Positions 52,410 through 60,287 of a stretch of DNA of 64,000 nucleotides are shown here, one piece after another. Numbering within the stretch: position 1 is the first letter of the stretch; each line of letters starts with the position of its first letter. The position numbers and the translations under genes are program-made. Below the pieces are notes generated by a model. That model saw only the letters and a program-made list of their open reading frames with translations, ran no database searches and was not told where the DNA came from. Origin of the DNA: Halomonas sp. GFAJ-1 (GTDB lineage Bacteria; Pseudomonadota; Gammaproteobacteria; Pseudomonadales; Halomonadaceae); contig CP016490.1 in the NCBI GenBank assembly GCA_002966495.1, forward strand, positions 1 to 64,000, written 5' to 3'.

Positions 52410-53030
52410 TTACCCCAACTGTACTCTTCGAAGTACGGGTGAAGCGGTTAACTCGTGATGCGTGGTAACCAGTACACACCCTCCTGCTTTGGCGTGCGCA
52501 ACTAACTGCGTCTCAAGCGCTGCCACACCGTTACGATCAATCGCCGTAAATGGCTCATCCAGCACCCAAAGAGCTCTAGGGATAAGCGTTAACCTTGCCA
52601 GCGCAATCCGCCGCTGCTGGCCCGCAGAAAGCTGCCCTGCCGGCACGTCTTCAAAGCCTCTCAGCCCCACCTTAGCCAAGGCCTCTTCACGCTGCTCTTC
52701 AGAGCCTTGCTCACCGCTAAGTGCCTGATACCAAGTAAGGTTTTCTAAGGGAGTCAGACCCGACTTAACCCCTGGGGCGTGTCCTAAATAGAGCAAATTG
52801 GCGAGAAAATGTTCACGGGTTTCACGCATTAATGCGCCATTCCAGTAAAGATCGCCATGATAATCGCTCAGTTGGCCCGAGAGAATTTTCAACAGCGTTG
52901 TTTTACCGCTGCCATTAGGGCCTTCAATGCGCACGATCTCACCCCGTTGGATATCAAGATCGAGCCCTTCAAATAGCCAACGGTCATCGCGTTCACAGGC
53001 CAATTGTCGGGCTTGTAGGCACAGGCTCAA
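52410..53030 (-). CDS. ccmA: Heme exporter ATP-binding protein CcmA
   Basis: About 206 residues if the TTG at 53030 (GGAGAG four bases before it) is the start; the frame is open to 53081 but adds 17 residues not expected in CcmA. Walker A GPNGSGKTT, signature LSAGQQRRIALARL and Walker B ALWVLDEPFTAID are intact. First gene of the ccmABCDEFGHI operon. Two LexA boxes lie about 155-200 bases upstream, in the shared promoter region. Confidence 0.93.
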   Translation of the reverse strand: MSLCLQARQLACERDDRWLFEGLDLDIQRGEIVRIEGPNGSGKTTLLKILSGQLSDYHGDLYWNGALMRETREHFLANLLYLGHAPGVKSGLTPLENLTWYQALSGEQGSEEQREEALAKVGLRGFEDVPAGQLSAGQQRRIALARLTLIPRALWVLDEPFTAIDRNGVAALETQLVAHAKAGGCVLVTTHHELTASPVLRRVQLG

Positions 53031-53184
53031 AGGTCTCTCCAGCCATATTGAATTCGGGTCGAACTCTACACGGAAAGGCACTTTCTCGCCAGTCGCACTC
53101 TGCGGCCTTGGGTCGCAGCATGATACATATCATCAGGACCGCAAAAAAAGCGTGCTGAAAATAAGAAAAAAACCACCACTGGAA

Positions 53185-53200
53185 CTGTATGCAAAAACAG
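53185..53200. promoter_or_regulatory. LexA box (SOS box 1)
   Basis: CTGTATGCAAAAACAG fits CTGT-N8-ACAG and differs little from the LexA consensus CTGTATATANAAACAG. It sits just upstream of a TATACT hexamer (53204-53209) that could be the -10 element of the following plus-strand gene, so LexA bound here would block that promoter. Confidence 0.85.
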
Positions 53201-53216
53201 GTTTATACTGCACATA

Positions 53217-53232
53217 CTGTATGAAAAAACAC
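53217..53232. promoter_or_regulatory. Second, one-mismatch LexA box
   Basis: CTGTATGAAAAAACAC has the CTGT half and seven A/T-rich core bases, with one mismatch in the ACAG half. Its start is 32 bases after the start of box 1, about three helical turns, so two LexA dimers could bind the same face. Confidence 0.6.
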
Positions 53233-53300
53233 CCCATAAAAACACAGCACTCAATACAACCAAACGCCTAAGGAACGGGCGCTGCATTGGAGAAACTACA

Positions 53301-53702
53301 ATGACGATGTCGATGCCAGCACCACGGCCTATCCAGGGCGCCCCCCTTCAGCCAGCAACGCTGACCACTACCACCGCGCGGCGGCGTAACGCTGCACACA
53401 TTACACGACGCAACACCTACGCACTCAAAGTACGCGGCGACCGCATGCGCGACAGCAACTTATTCGATGGCGATGTTATTATTATTCGCCGCTATCAGCA
53501 TGATACCCAGCAGGAAACAGCGGTTGTGACTATTAACCAGCGTGAAGTCGCGTTAAAACAGCTCTCGATCAATCGCCTGGGCGTGCATTTATTGCCTGAA
53601 GACGCAGCAACACCTGCAGTATTCCTGCATAATTGTGATATTCAAGTTTTAGGCATGGTGATGGGCATTGAGCATCACGACTCACCATCACGGCATCATT
53701 AA
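53301..53702 (+). CDS. SOS-controlled LexA/UmuD C-domain-like protein lacking the catalytic serine
   Basis: 133 residues. Residues 38-125 align by eye along their length with the LexA C-terminal (S24) domain: YALKVRGDRMRDSNLFDGD against FLLRVSGMSMKDIGIMDGD, EVALKQL against EVTVKRL, and LLPEDAATPAVFL against LLPENSEFKPIVV. The serine of SMKD is R48, while the general-base lysine is kept (K86). Residues 1-37 are a Pro/Thr/Arg-rich stretch with no helix-turn-helix and no Ala-Gly or Cys-Gly cleavage site. It should therefore neither cleave itself nor bind DNA like LexA. Dimerisation with LexA or UmuD is a reasonable guess. The ATG has GGAG eight bases upstream. Two LexA boxes precede it. Confidence 0.8.
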   Translation: MTMSMPAPRPIQGAPLQPATLTTTTARRRNAAHITRRNTYALKVRGDRMRDSNLFDGDVIIIRRYQHDTQQETAVVTINQREVALKQLSINRLGVHLLPEDAATPAVFLHNCDIQVLGMVMGIEHHDSPSRHH

Positions 53703-53738
53703 GGCTAATTCAAGCCTCACGACTCCCAGGAGTAATGA

Positions 53739-54356
53739 GTGCGATATCGCATCCCTGACTTCCCCCCCTACCAGTGGCACACAGCCGTTATAGAGGTAGA
53801 GAAAAACCAATTTCTCACCTGGGTGTGCCATGCCCCGAACAAAGAAGCTTTTGATGCGCTGCTGCATGCAGCCAAAGCCGCTCACCCTAACGCAAGCCAC
53901 CACTGCAGCGCTTTTATTGCAGGACCACCAGGAGAGCAAACACATATTGGCTTTTCAGATGACGGCGAACCTGGCGGCACAGCCGGAAGACCTATGTATC
54001 AAGCGTTATTAGGCAGTGGGCTGGGTGAAATCGGTTGTGTGGTGATTCGCTATTTTGGCGGCACAAAACTCGGCACCGGCGGGCTTGCCCGCGCTTATGC
54101 CCAAGCAGTCAATTCAGGGCTTGAAACGCTACCACTGCGAGAAATTGTTGAACGGGATAACTATCAGCTAAACGTTGGCTTTGCCCACGAAGCAGTGACG
54201 CGGGCATGGTGCGATGAGCAGCACATCCCGATTCAATATGTCGATTACGATGGTAACGGGGTGCGCTTGACCATTGGCTGGCCGCGGGACGTTGTGCTGG
54301 ATCTAGCAGCGCTCGAGAACCGCCTCAAAATGACGCTCAATATCCAGAAGGCCTAG
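53739..54356 (+). CDS. yigZ: YigZ/IMPACT family protein
   Basis: 205 residues starting at a GTG with AGGAG six bases upstream. The N-terminal UPF0029/IMPACT domain has FIAGPPGEQTHIGFSDDGEP, GTAGRPMYQALLGSGLGEIG and VVIRYFGGTKLGTGGLARAYA; a DUF1949 C-domain follows. Bacterial members bind nucleic acid, and a translation-related role is suspected from eukaryotic IMPACT. It follows the LexA-like gene by 36 bases on the same strand and may be partly SOS-controlled. Confidence 0.93.
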   Translation: MRYRIPDFPPYQWHTAVIEVEKNQFLTWVCHAPNKEAFDALLHAAKAAHPNASHHCSAFIAGPPGEQTHIGFSDDGEPGGTAGRPMYQALLGSGLGEIGCVVIRYFGGTKLGTGGLARAYAQAVNSGLETLPLREIVERDNYQLNVGFAHEAVTRAWCDEQHIPIQYVDYDGNGVRLTIGWPRDVVLDLAALENRLKMTLNIQKA

Positions 54357-54395
54357 CCTACGCGTTAAATAGATAGCGTTAACAAAACTCACAAA

Positions 54396-54440
54396 ACAAA
54401 AAACGCGACTTAAGCGAGCGCTTGCTCGATAAGCCGCGTT
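54396..54440 (-). terminator. Terminator after oadB
   Basis: AACGCG...CGCGTT outer pairs enclose CTTA/TAAG-like and CGAGC/GCTCG pairs; the A-run at 54396-54403 gives a T-run on the minus strand. It ends oadGAB and faces yigZ. Confidence 0.75.
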
Positions 54441-54475
54441 AGCGGGCTATGCGTATTTTTGCATTTTGACTGCGT

Positions 54476-55798
54476 TTAACTCAGGTACTTGATCATCACC
54501 CCGGCGGCCACCGCTGAGCCAATCACACCAGCCACATTGGGCCCCATCGCATGCATCAGCAGGAAGTTGTGCGGGTTCGACTCCAAGCCAACTTTATTGG
54601 CAACCCGAGCAGCCATCGGTACCGCTGACACGCCTGCAGCACCAATCAATGGGTTGATCGGCATCTTACTCATCACGTTCATCAATTTCGCCATGAGAAC
54701 CCCAGCCGCGGTACCAATAGCGAAGGCCACAATGCCCAGCGCCATGATGCCAAGCGTTTCTATTGCCAGGAAAGAATCGGCCATCAAGCGCGAACCTACT
54801 GCCAAGCCCAGCACAATCGTGACAATGTTAATTAGAGCGTTTTGAGCCGTATCCGTCAGGCGCTCTACCACACCGCACTCGCGCATTAAATTACCGAAGC
54901 AGAACATCCCCAACAGCGGTGCAGCATCCGGCAAAAAGAGCGCTACCAGCATCAGCAGGGCCAGCGGGAAGATAATCTTCTCAAGCTTGGACACTGGACG
55001 CAGCTGAGTCATCGCAATCTCACGCTCTTTCTTCGTCGTCAGCAGCCGCATAATCGGCGGCTGGATCATCGGCACTAACGCCATATAGGCATAGGCCGCC
55101 ACGGCAATAGCACCCAACAACTCTGGCGCTAACACGCTCGATACATAAATAGACGTTGGGCCGTCAGCTCCACCGATGATACCAATAGCCGCCGCTTGCT
55201 CGATGGAGAAATCCATCCAGCCCATGGCCGACATACCGACGGCACCAAAGACTGTGGCAAAAATACCGAACTGCGCAGCAGCGCCCAAAAATAGCGTACG
55301 CGGATTGGCCAGCAGCGGGCCAAAATCGGTCATCGCCCCAACACCCATAAAGATGATCAGCGGCGCGATTCCAGAGGCAATAGCGATGTTATAGAAGGTG
55401 TAAAGCATGCCGTCGCCATAGCCAACGTTCATGGCAACATCTCTTGCAGCACGCAACTGATCCGGTGCGGCAGCGTCGTCAGCAATTGCCTTTAATGTCT
55501 CCCGCCATGCTTCTACGCCGCCCAACGGATCAAGCGTTGCGCCCAGCGCCGATGCTATCTGATGCAAGACAGCTGGTTGCGCGACCTCCATTGCTTGATC
55601 AAGGGCCGAAATAGCCAACCCTGCCTCTGGAATGTTGGCAAGAATGCCGCCAAAGCCAATAGGCACCAGCAACAGCGGCTCAAACTTCTTATAAATAGCC
55701 AAGTAGAGCAGCCCAAGCCCCACCAGGATCATAACCGCCTGACCCAGCTCAAGGTTATAAAGCCCCGAGCCCTCCCATAAGGTGATTAAATTATCCAT
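54476..55798 (-). CDS. oadB: Oxaloacetate decarboxylase beta subunit (sodium pump)
   Basis: 440 residues of the sodium ion-translocating decarboxylase beta family, with about eleven hydrophobic helices. The conserved IGIIGGADGPTSIYVSS region near residue 205 contains the essential aspartate, with the GNLMRECGVVERL segment near 300. It decarboxylates carboxybiotin and couples this to Na+ export. It begins 12 bases after oadA. Confidence 0.94.
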   Translation of the reverse strand: MDNLITLWEGSGLYNLELGQAVMILVGLGLLYLAIYKKFEPLLLVPIGFGGILANIPEAGLAISALDQAMEVAQPAVLHQIASALGATLDPLGGVEAWRETLKAIADDAAAPDQLRAARDVAMNVGYGDGMLYTFYNIAIASGIAPLIIFMGVGAMTDFGPLLANPRTLFLGAAAQFGIFATVFGAVGMSAMGWMDFSIEQAAAIGIIGGADGPTSIYVSSVLAPELLGAIAVAAYAYMALVPMIQPPIMRLLTTKKEREIAMTQLRPVSKLEKIIFPLALLMLVALFLPDAAPLLGMFCFGNLMRECGVVERLTDTAQNALINIVTIVLGLAVGSRLMADSFLAIETLGIMALGIVAFAIGTAAGVLMAKLMNVMSKMPINPLIGAAGVSAVPMAARVANKVGLESNPHNFLLMHAMGPNVAGVIGSAVAAGVMIKYLS

Positions 55799-55810
55799 TG
55801 CCGAATGCCC

Positions 55811-57634
55811 TTAAAGCTCGATCAACGAGTCGCCAACGGCAACGCTGTCGCCCTCGCTGACATTAACTTTCGATACGGTGCCGGCGCTGCTAGCACGCAC
55901 TTCGGTTTCCATTTTCATGGCTTCCAGAATAATCACGACATCACCTTCCGCTACTTGGTCGCCGGGGCGCACATTCACTTTGAAGATATTGCCCGCTAGC
56001 GGAGCGTCGATGCTTTCGCCACTGCTTTCGGCCTCAGCACTAGGCGCTGGCTCTTTTGCCCCCCCCGCGACTTGCTCTTTCACCTCACCGATGTCACCCC
56101 CTTCTGAGACTTCCACCACAAACGCTTTGCCATTGAGCTTAACGGTGTAAGTTTCTGGGCCACTCGCCGCCACGGGAACGCTGGCGCTCTTCTCGACCTT
56201 AGCAGGAACCTTGGCAGCGCTCGCATCAGGCGCCTGGGGAACGGGTTCAAAGGCGTCTGGGTTGTCGCGGTTTTTCAGAAACTTCAGGCCAATCTGCGGA
56301 AACAAGGCGTACGTGAGCACATCGTCTATTTCCCGCTCGCCGTCAGCTAGGCGGATTTTATCTGCACCGGCCTTCTCTTTAAGTTCAGTCGCTAGCCTGT
56401 CCATTTCAGGCGATAGGTTGTCCGCCGGGCGGCAGGTGATCGGCTCGCCGCCTTCCAACACCCGCTTTTGTAGCTCAGCATTGAACGGCGCCGGGGCGTA
56501 GCCGTATTCACCTTTAAGCAGTGCCTGAACTTCTTTAGAGATCGACTTATAGCGCTCGCCCATCATGACGTTCATCACAGCCTGGGTACCCACAATTTGC
56601 GAGGTTGGTGTCACCAGGGGAATAAAGCCTAAGTCTTCACGCACGCGTGGGATTTCGTTCAGCACGTCATCTAGCTTATCGCCAGCGCCCTGCTCTTTTA
56701 ACTGGCCTTCCATGTTGGTAAGCATGCCGCCCGGCACCTGAGCAATCAGGATGCGTGAGTCGATGCCTTTGAGCGACCCTTCGAAGGCTGCGTACTTTTT
56801 ACGCACCTCACGGAAGTAGCTAGCGATGTCTTCTAAAAGCTCCAGATCCAGGCCGGTATCACGGTCGGTATCCTTGAGCATCGCGACCACAGACTCGGTG
56901 GGGCTGTGTCCATAGGTCATCGACATTGAAGAGATAGCGGTATCGACATTGTCGACCCCAGCTTCCACAGCTTTGAGGATCGTCGAGGTGGAGAGGCCGG
57001 TAGTGGCATGGCAGTGCAAATGAACCGGGATAGACAGCTCTTTTTTCAGCCGCGCCACCAAGTCATACGCGATATACGGCGTTAGCAGCCCCGCCATATC
57101 CTTGATAGCCAGTGAATCTGCTCCCATTGCGGCAATGGTTTTGGCTAGATCTACCCAGCTATCCAGGGTATGTACCGGGCTGACCGTATAGGAAATAGTG
57201 CCCTGCGCATGCCCACCTACCTGGCGTACTGCCTTAATAGCACGCTCTAGGTTGCGCGGATCGTTCATCGCATCAAACACGCGAAACACATCCACACCGT
57301 TGGTTTTTGCGCGCTCAACAAATTTATCCACTACATCGTCAGCGTAGTGGCGATAGCCCAGCAGGTTTTGGCCGCGTAGCAGCATCGCCTGGGGCGTGTT
57401 AGGCATCGCTTCTTTCAACGCACGGATACGTTCCCAAGGATCCTCGCCCAGATAACGAATACACGCATCAAAGGTAGCGCCACCCCAGGTTTCAAGCGAC
57501 CAATAACCAACCTTATCGAGTTTTTCGGCAATCGGTAGCATGTCATCAAGCCGCAGCCGGGTAGCAAACAGCGATTGGTGGGCATCGCGAAGGACAACAT
57601 CAGTGATTCCCAGAGGACGTTTTATTTCATTCAT
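55811..57634 (-). CDS. oadA: Oxaloacetate decarboxylase alpha subunit
   Basis: 607 residues. The carboxyltransferase domain (about 1-460) starts GITDVVLRDAHQSLFATRLR and has the metal histidines in HLHCHATTG. A Pro/Ala/Lys linker precedes the C-terminal biotinyl domain with the acceptor lysine in EAMKMET (about 573). It transfers CO2 from oxaloacetate to biotin. It lies between oadG and oadB. Confidence 0.95.
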   Translation of the reverse strand: MNEIKRPLGITDVVLRDAHQSLFATRLRLDDMLPIAEKLDKVGYWSLETWGGATFDACIRYLGEDPWERIRALKEAMPNTPQAMLLRGQNLLGYRHYADDVVDKFVERAKTNGVDVFRVFDAMNDPRNLERAIKAVRQVGGHAQGTISYTVSPVHTLDSWVDLAKTIAAMGADSLAIKDMAGLLTPYIAYDLVARLKKELSIPVHLHCHATTGLSTSTILKAVEAGVDNVDTAISSMSMTYGHSPTESVVAMLKDTDRDTGLDLELLEDIASYFREVRKKYAAFEGSLKGIDSRILIAQVPGGMLTNMEGQLKEQGAGDKLDDVLNEIPRVREDLGFIPLVTPTSQIVGTQAVMNVMMGERYKSISKEVQALLKGEYGYAPAPFNAELQKRVLEGGEPITCRPADNLSPEMDRLATELKEKAGADKIRLADGEREIDDVLTYALFPQIGLKFLKNRDNPDAFEPVPQAPDASAAKVPAKVEKSASVPVAASGPETYTVKLNGKAFVVEVSEGGDIGEVKEQVAGGAKEPAPSAEAESSGESIDAPLAGNIFKVNVRPGDQVAEGDVVIILEAMKMETEVRASSAGTVSKVNVSEGDSVAVGDSLIEL

Positions 57635-57681
57635 GGTCGTGGCTCACAGTTGGTACGTTATGAATTTGTAGTAAATTTAAC

Positions 57682-57715
57682 AAAAAAAATGCCGGTAGCG
57701 TGGCAAGCCAGCTAC
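57682..57715 (-). terminator. Possible attenuator between oadG and oadA
   Basis: On the minus strand GTAGCTGG and CCACGCTAC pair with one bulge; CGGCA and eight T follow. This is a terminator-like structure inside the operon, 13 bases after oadG, so it could lower the expression of oadAB relative to oadG. Confidence 0.5.
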
Positions 57716-57727
57716 AAAAAGGGCTGC

Positions 57728-57985
57728 CTATTGGCGGCGTGAAGAACGATAACGATGCACTGCAGCACTAATCACGACTAGCACCTCATCGTTTTGACTT
57801 TTTGCAGCCGTCGCTTTTTTACCGTTCCCACTGCTAGGCACCGCCGCCGGAGTCGGCTGAAAGCGGCCAATCAGCTTTGACATTAGCGTAACGCTAATTA
57901 CCAAAACAGTAAGAAAAACAAAAACAAAGCCCATACCAAGCCCCATTAGGGTCAGTCCCTCGTGGAGTAGCTCTGTATCTTGCAT
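57728..57985 (-). CDS. oadG: Oxaloacetate decarboxylase gamma subunit
   Basis: 85 residues: one N-terminal membrane helix (about 12-37, LTLMGLGMGFVFVFLTVLVI) and a hydrophilic C-terminal tail, the usual OadG layout. It anchors the alpha and beta subunits. The ATG at 57985 has AAGGAG before it. It heads the oadGAB operon. Confidence 0.92.
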   Translation of the reverse strand: MQDTELLHEGLTLMGLGMGFVFVFLTVLVISVTLMSKLIGRFQPTPAAVPSSGNGKKATAAKSQNDEVLVVISAAVHRYRSSRRQ

Positions 57986-58112
57986 ACCGCATTCTCCTTA
58001 TTTCAAATGCTTATCGGTACCTCAAAAGCCTCTAAAGGCACTTGGCGCAGTGAGGTCTATGCACTAACCTGCCACATCCAGAATAGATTGCAATGGCGCC
58101 ATAGTGGAAGTC

Positions 58113-59117
58113 ATGGTTGTTAATTTACTACAAAACGGCGAAATAGGCCTTGCGCCTATGGAGGGCGTTATCGACGCTCTCACCCGCGACTTACTCACCC
58201 GGCAAGCAGGTTTTGACTGGTCGGTAACCGAGTTTGTACGGGTAGTTGATGCACGCCTACCGCCACGTGTGTTTTACAGGCACTGCCCCGAACTTACCCA
58301 ACGCCCCGTCGCCACCCCAAGTGGCGTACCGGTGCATCTTCAGTTACTCGGCTCCGACCCCACCGCTCTGGCGGAAAATGCGCGCCAAGCGCTTGCCCTT
58401 GGCGCGCTGAGCATCGACCTAAACTTTGGCTGCCCGGCAAAGCTGGTTAACCGCCACGATGGCGGTGCATCACTACTTCGCCGCCCAGAACGTGTCTACC
58501 AAGCGGTAAAGGCAGTTGCCGAGGCTCTGGAGGGTCAAATACCGGTGACGGCCAAGATTCGCCTTGGCTTCTCTGATCGACGCCTAGCCATCGCCTGCGC
58601 CCAAGCCACCCAAGCCGGCGGAGCAGCCCGACTAGTCGTGCATGGCCGAACACGGGATGAGGGCTACCGCCCACCTGCGCACTGGGAGTGGATCAGCAAA
58701 ATTCGCCATCAGGTGTCTATTCCCGTAGTGGCCAATGGCGATATATGGACGCTTGAAGACTACTGGAAAGCGCGCACGCTCTCTGGCTGTCGCGATGTCA
58801 TGCTGGGGCGTAGCGCGTTAGCAGACCCCTGGCTTGCACCGCGCATTCGCCACTGGCAGCGAACCGGCGAGCGACTTCCTGAAACCACCTGGGAAATGCG
58901 TGTCAGCGTACTTAAGCAATACGCCGCCATACAACGGCAGCAACTACCTGATCGCGTGGTGGTGTCGCTTGTGAAACAGTGGCTGGCTCAAATGCGCCAA
59001 GGCAATGCAGAAGCCGACCAGCACTTTCAGCGCTTAAAGCGCCTCACAGACCTCGATACGCTATTAACCAACTTGGTACCTAGCGACACCCCTCTTCCTG
59101 CCTGTGAAGCGACTTAG
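58113..59117 (+). CDS. dusC: tRNA-dihydrouridine synthase, DusC type
   Basis: 334 residues from the ATG at 58113; the frame also allows a GTG at 58104. A TIM-barrel FMN enzyme with GLAPMEGVIDALTR at the start, catalytic cysteine in NFGCPAKLVN, and VVHGRTRDEGY and VVANGDIW for FMN and phosphate binding. The residue pattern (GCPAKLVNRHDGGASLL) fits DusC, which makes dihydrouridine at tRNA position 16. It is not in an operon. Confidence 0.92.
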   Translation: MVVNLLQNGEIGLAPMEGVIDALTRDLLTRQAGFDWSVTEFVRVVDARLPPRVFYRHCPELTQRPVATPSGVPVHLQLLGSDPTALAENARQALALGALSIDLNFGCPAKLVNRHDGGASLLRRPERVYQAVKAVAEALEGQIPVTAKIRLGFSDRRLAIACAQATQAGGAARLVVHGRTRDEGYRPPAHWEWISKIRHQVSIPVVANGDIWTLEDYWKARTLSGCRDVMLGRSALADPWLAPRIRHWQRTGERLPETTWEMRVSVLKQYAAIQRQQLPDRVVVSLVKQWLAQMRQGNAEADQHFQRLKRLTDLDTLLTNLVPSDTPLPACEAT

Positions 59118-59193
59118 ACAGTGCTTAGCCGTCGCTCATACAACCTTACTGCGCAGTGCTTAATCTCACCAGACCCAACTAAACGAATTGATC

Positions 59194-59228
59194 AAAAAAA
59201 AGCGCCCTACCGCAAATGCGGGGGCGCT
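59194..59228 (-). terminator. Second terminator of the tRNA unit
   Basis: AGCGCCC/GGGCGCT enclose an inner CCGC/GCGG stem with loop AAAT. On the minus strand seven T follow. It lies behind the terminator at 59282, giving a tandem stop, and may also protect against dusC readthrough. Confidence 0.8.
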
Positions 59229-59281
59229 TGACACGATCGCAAGATCAGCGTGCGAGCCACGCTGACCAGGCTAGAAAACAG

Positions 59282-59311
59282 AAAACCCGCTCTCTGTGAG
59301 AGCGGGTTTTT
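59282..59311. terminator. Terminator after the tRNA genes (bidirectional)
   Basis: AAAACCCGCTCTC and GAGAGCGGGTTTT make a perfect 13-pair stem with loop TGT. T-runs lie on both sides, so it serves the minus-strand tRNAs and possibly plus-strand readthrough from dusC. Confidence 0.92.
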
Positions 59312-59317
59312 AAATTC

Positions 59318-59394
59318 TGGCGCGCCCGGGAGGATTCGAACCTCCGACCCCCTGATTCGTAGTCAGGTACTCTATCCAGCTGAGCTACGGGCGC
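59318..59394 (-). tRNA. tRNA-Arg(ACG), copy 2
   Basis: 77 bases including encoded CCA. The acceptor stem is GCGCCCG/CGGGCGC with discriminator G. The anticodon loop CTACGAA gives anticodon ACG (reads CGT by A-to-I editing). The T loop is TTCGAAT. Identical in sequence to the copy at 59539-59615. Confidence 0.97.
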
Positions 59395-59538
59395 TTAACA
59401 TTCATGCTTAACGTATCAAACAATGAATTTATTGTAACATCAGGTACTTACGCTTTCAACAACGTTTGTTTTCAACTGCCTGTTCTTTTAAAACTTTTAT
59501 TTCAAAGAACTTAGCTTTGACAACACCCGCTTGTAAGA

Positions 59539-59615
59539 TGGCGCGCCCGGGAGGATTCGAACCTCCGACCCCCTGATTCGTAGTCAGGTACTCTATCCAG
59601 CTGAGCTACGGGCGC
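59539..59615 (-). tRNA. tRNA-Arg(ACG), copy 1
   Basis: 77 bases with encoded CCA, identical to the downstream copy. It lies between tRNA-Ser and the second tRNA-Arg, presumably in one transcript. Confidence 0.97.
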
Positions 59616-59683
59616 TAATCTTCTTACACATGAAGGTAATACGATATTACGTTTTCAAGCGATACTGCTACTTGATATGCAGT

Positions 59684-59776
59684 TGGCGGAGAGAGAGGGA
59701 TTCGAACCCTCGATAGGGCTATAAACCCTATACTCCCTTAGCAGGGGAGCGCCTTCAGCCACTCGGCCACCTCTCC
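59684..59776 (-). tRNA. tRNA-Ser(GCT)
   Basis: 93 bases with encoded CCA. The acceptor stem is GGAGAGG/TCTCTCC with a long class II variable arm (GGG/CCC stem). The anticodon loop CTGCTAA gives GCT. First of the three tRNAs after csrA, the same order as in Pseudomonas. Confidence 0.97.
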
Positions 59777-59901
59777 TCAACGGCACGGCGCGAATATTAC
59801 CGATTATGACGACTGCTGTCTAGTCCTCTACAGATTTTTTTTCGCACCGACCGGATGTTACCGCTTAAACGCCCTACGGGGGGCGTGACAATCACGGACA
59901 T

Positions 59902-60090
59902 TTACTCAGCTTCGCTTTCACTATTACGTTCACGCTGAATGCGCTGATAGATCTCTTCGCGGTGAACCGCTACATCTTTGGGTGCATTCACACCGATGCG
60001 CACTTGGTTGCCTTTCACACCGAGTACAGTGACAGTAACTTCATCACCGATCATCAGTGTTTCGCCAACACGGCGGGTTAGGATGAGCAT
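59902..60090 (-). CDS. csrA: Carbon storage regulator CsrA
   Basis: 62 residues of normal CsrA: MLILTRRVGETLMIGD at the start and VHREEIYQRI with the RNA-binding arginine (R44). It binds GGA motifs in mRNA leaders and controls carbon flux, motility and biofilm. GGAG lies eight bases before the ATG. The position after lysC and before tRNA-Ser is conserved in pseudomonads and relatives. Confidence 0.97.
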   Translation of the reverse strand: MLILTRRVGETLMIGDEVTVTVLGVKGNQVRIGVNAPKDVAVHREEIYQRIQRERNSESEAE

Positions 60091-60287
60091 GGCTGATCTC
60101 CTTCTCAGACGTTTTAATACAACGGGATGTGTCCGCCAGAAGCGACGCCACCCTATTATGCTGCATGGCGTCGCTCGTCACCAATGGCTCTCTGGCTCCA
60201 TGACACCTTAACCTCCCGTTGAAAGAAAGCTCACCACCACTCGGCAGCGAGTCACCCCTTCAGCGTAGAAGGTTTAAGGCATTATTG

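Noticed and set aside
53301..53702. Genuine UmuD or LexA
   Set aside because: The catalytic serine, cleavage site and (for LexA) the helix-turn-helix are missing, and there is no umuC neighbour.
59318..59776. Integrated element at the tRNA cluster
   Set aside because: No integrase, direct-repeat att site or foreign genes. The alaS-lysC-csrA-tRNA order is ancestral.
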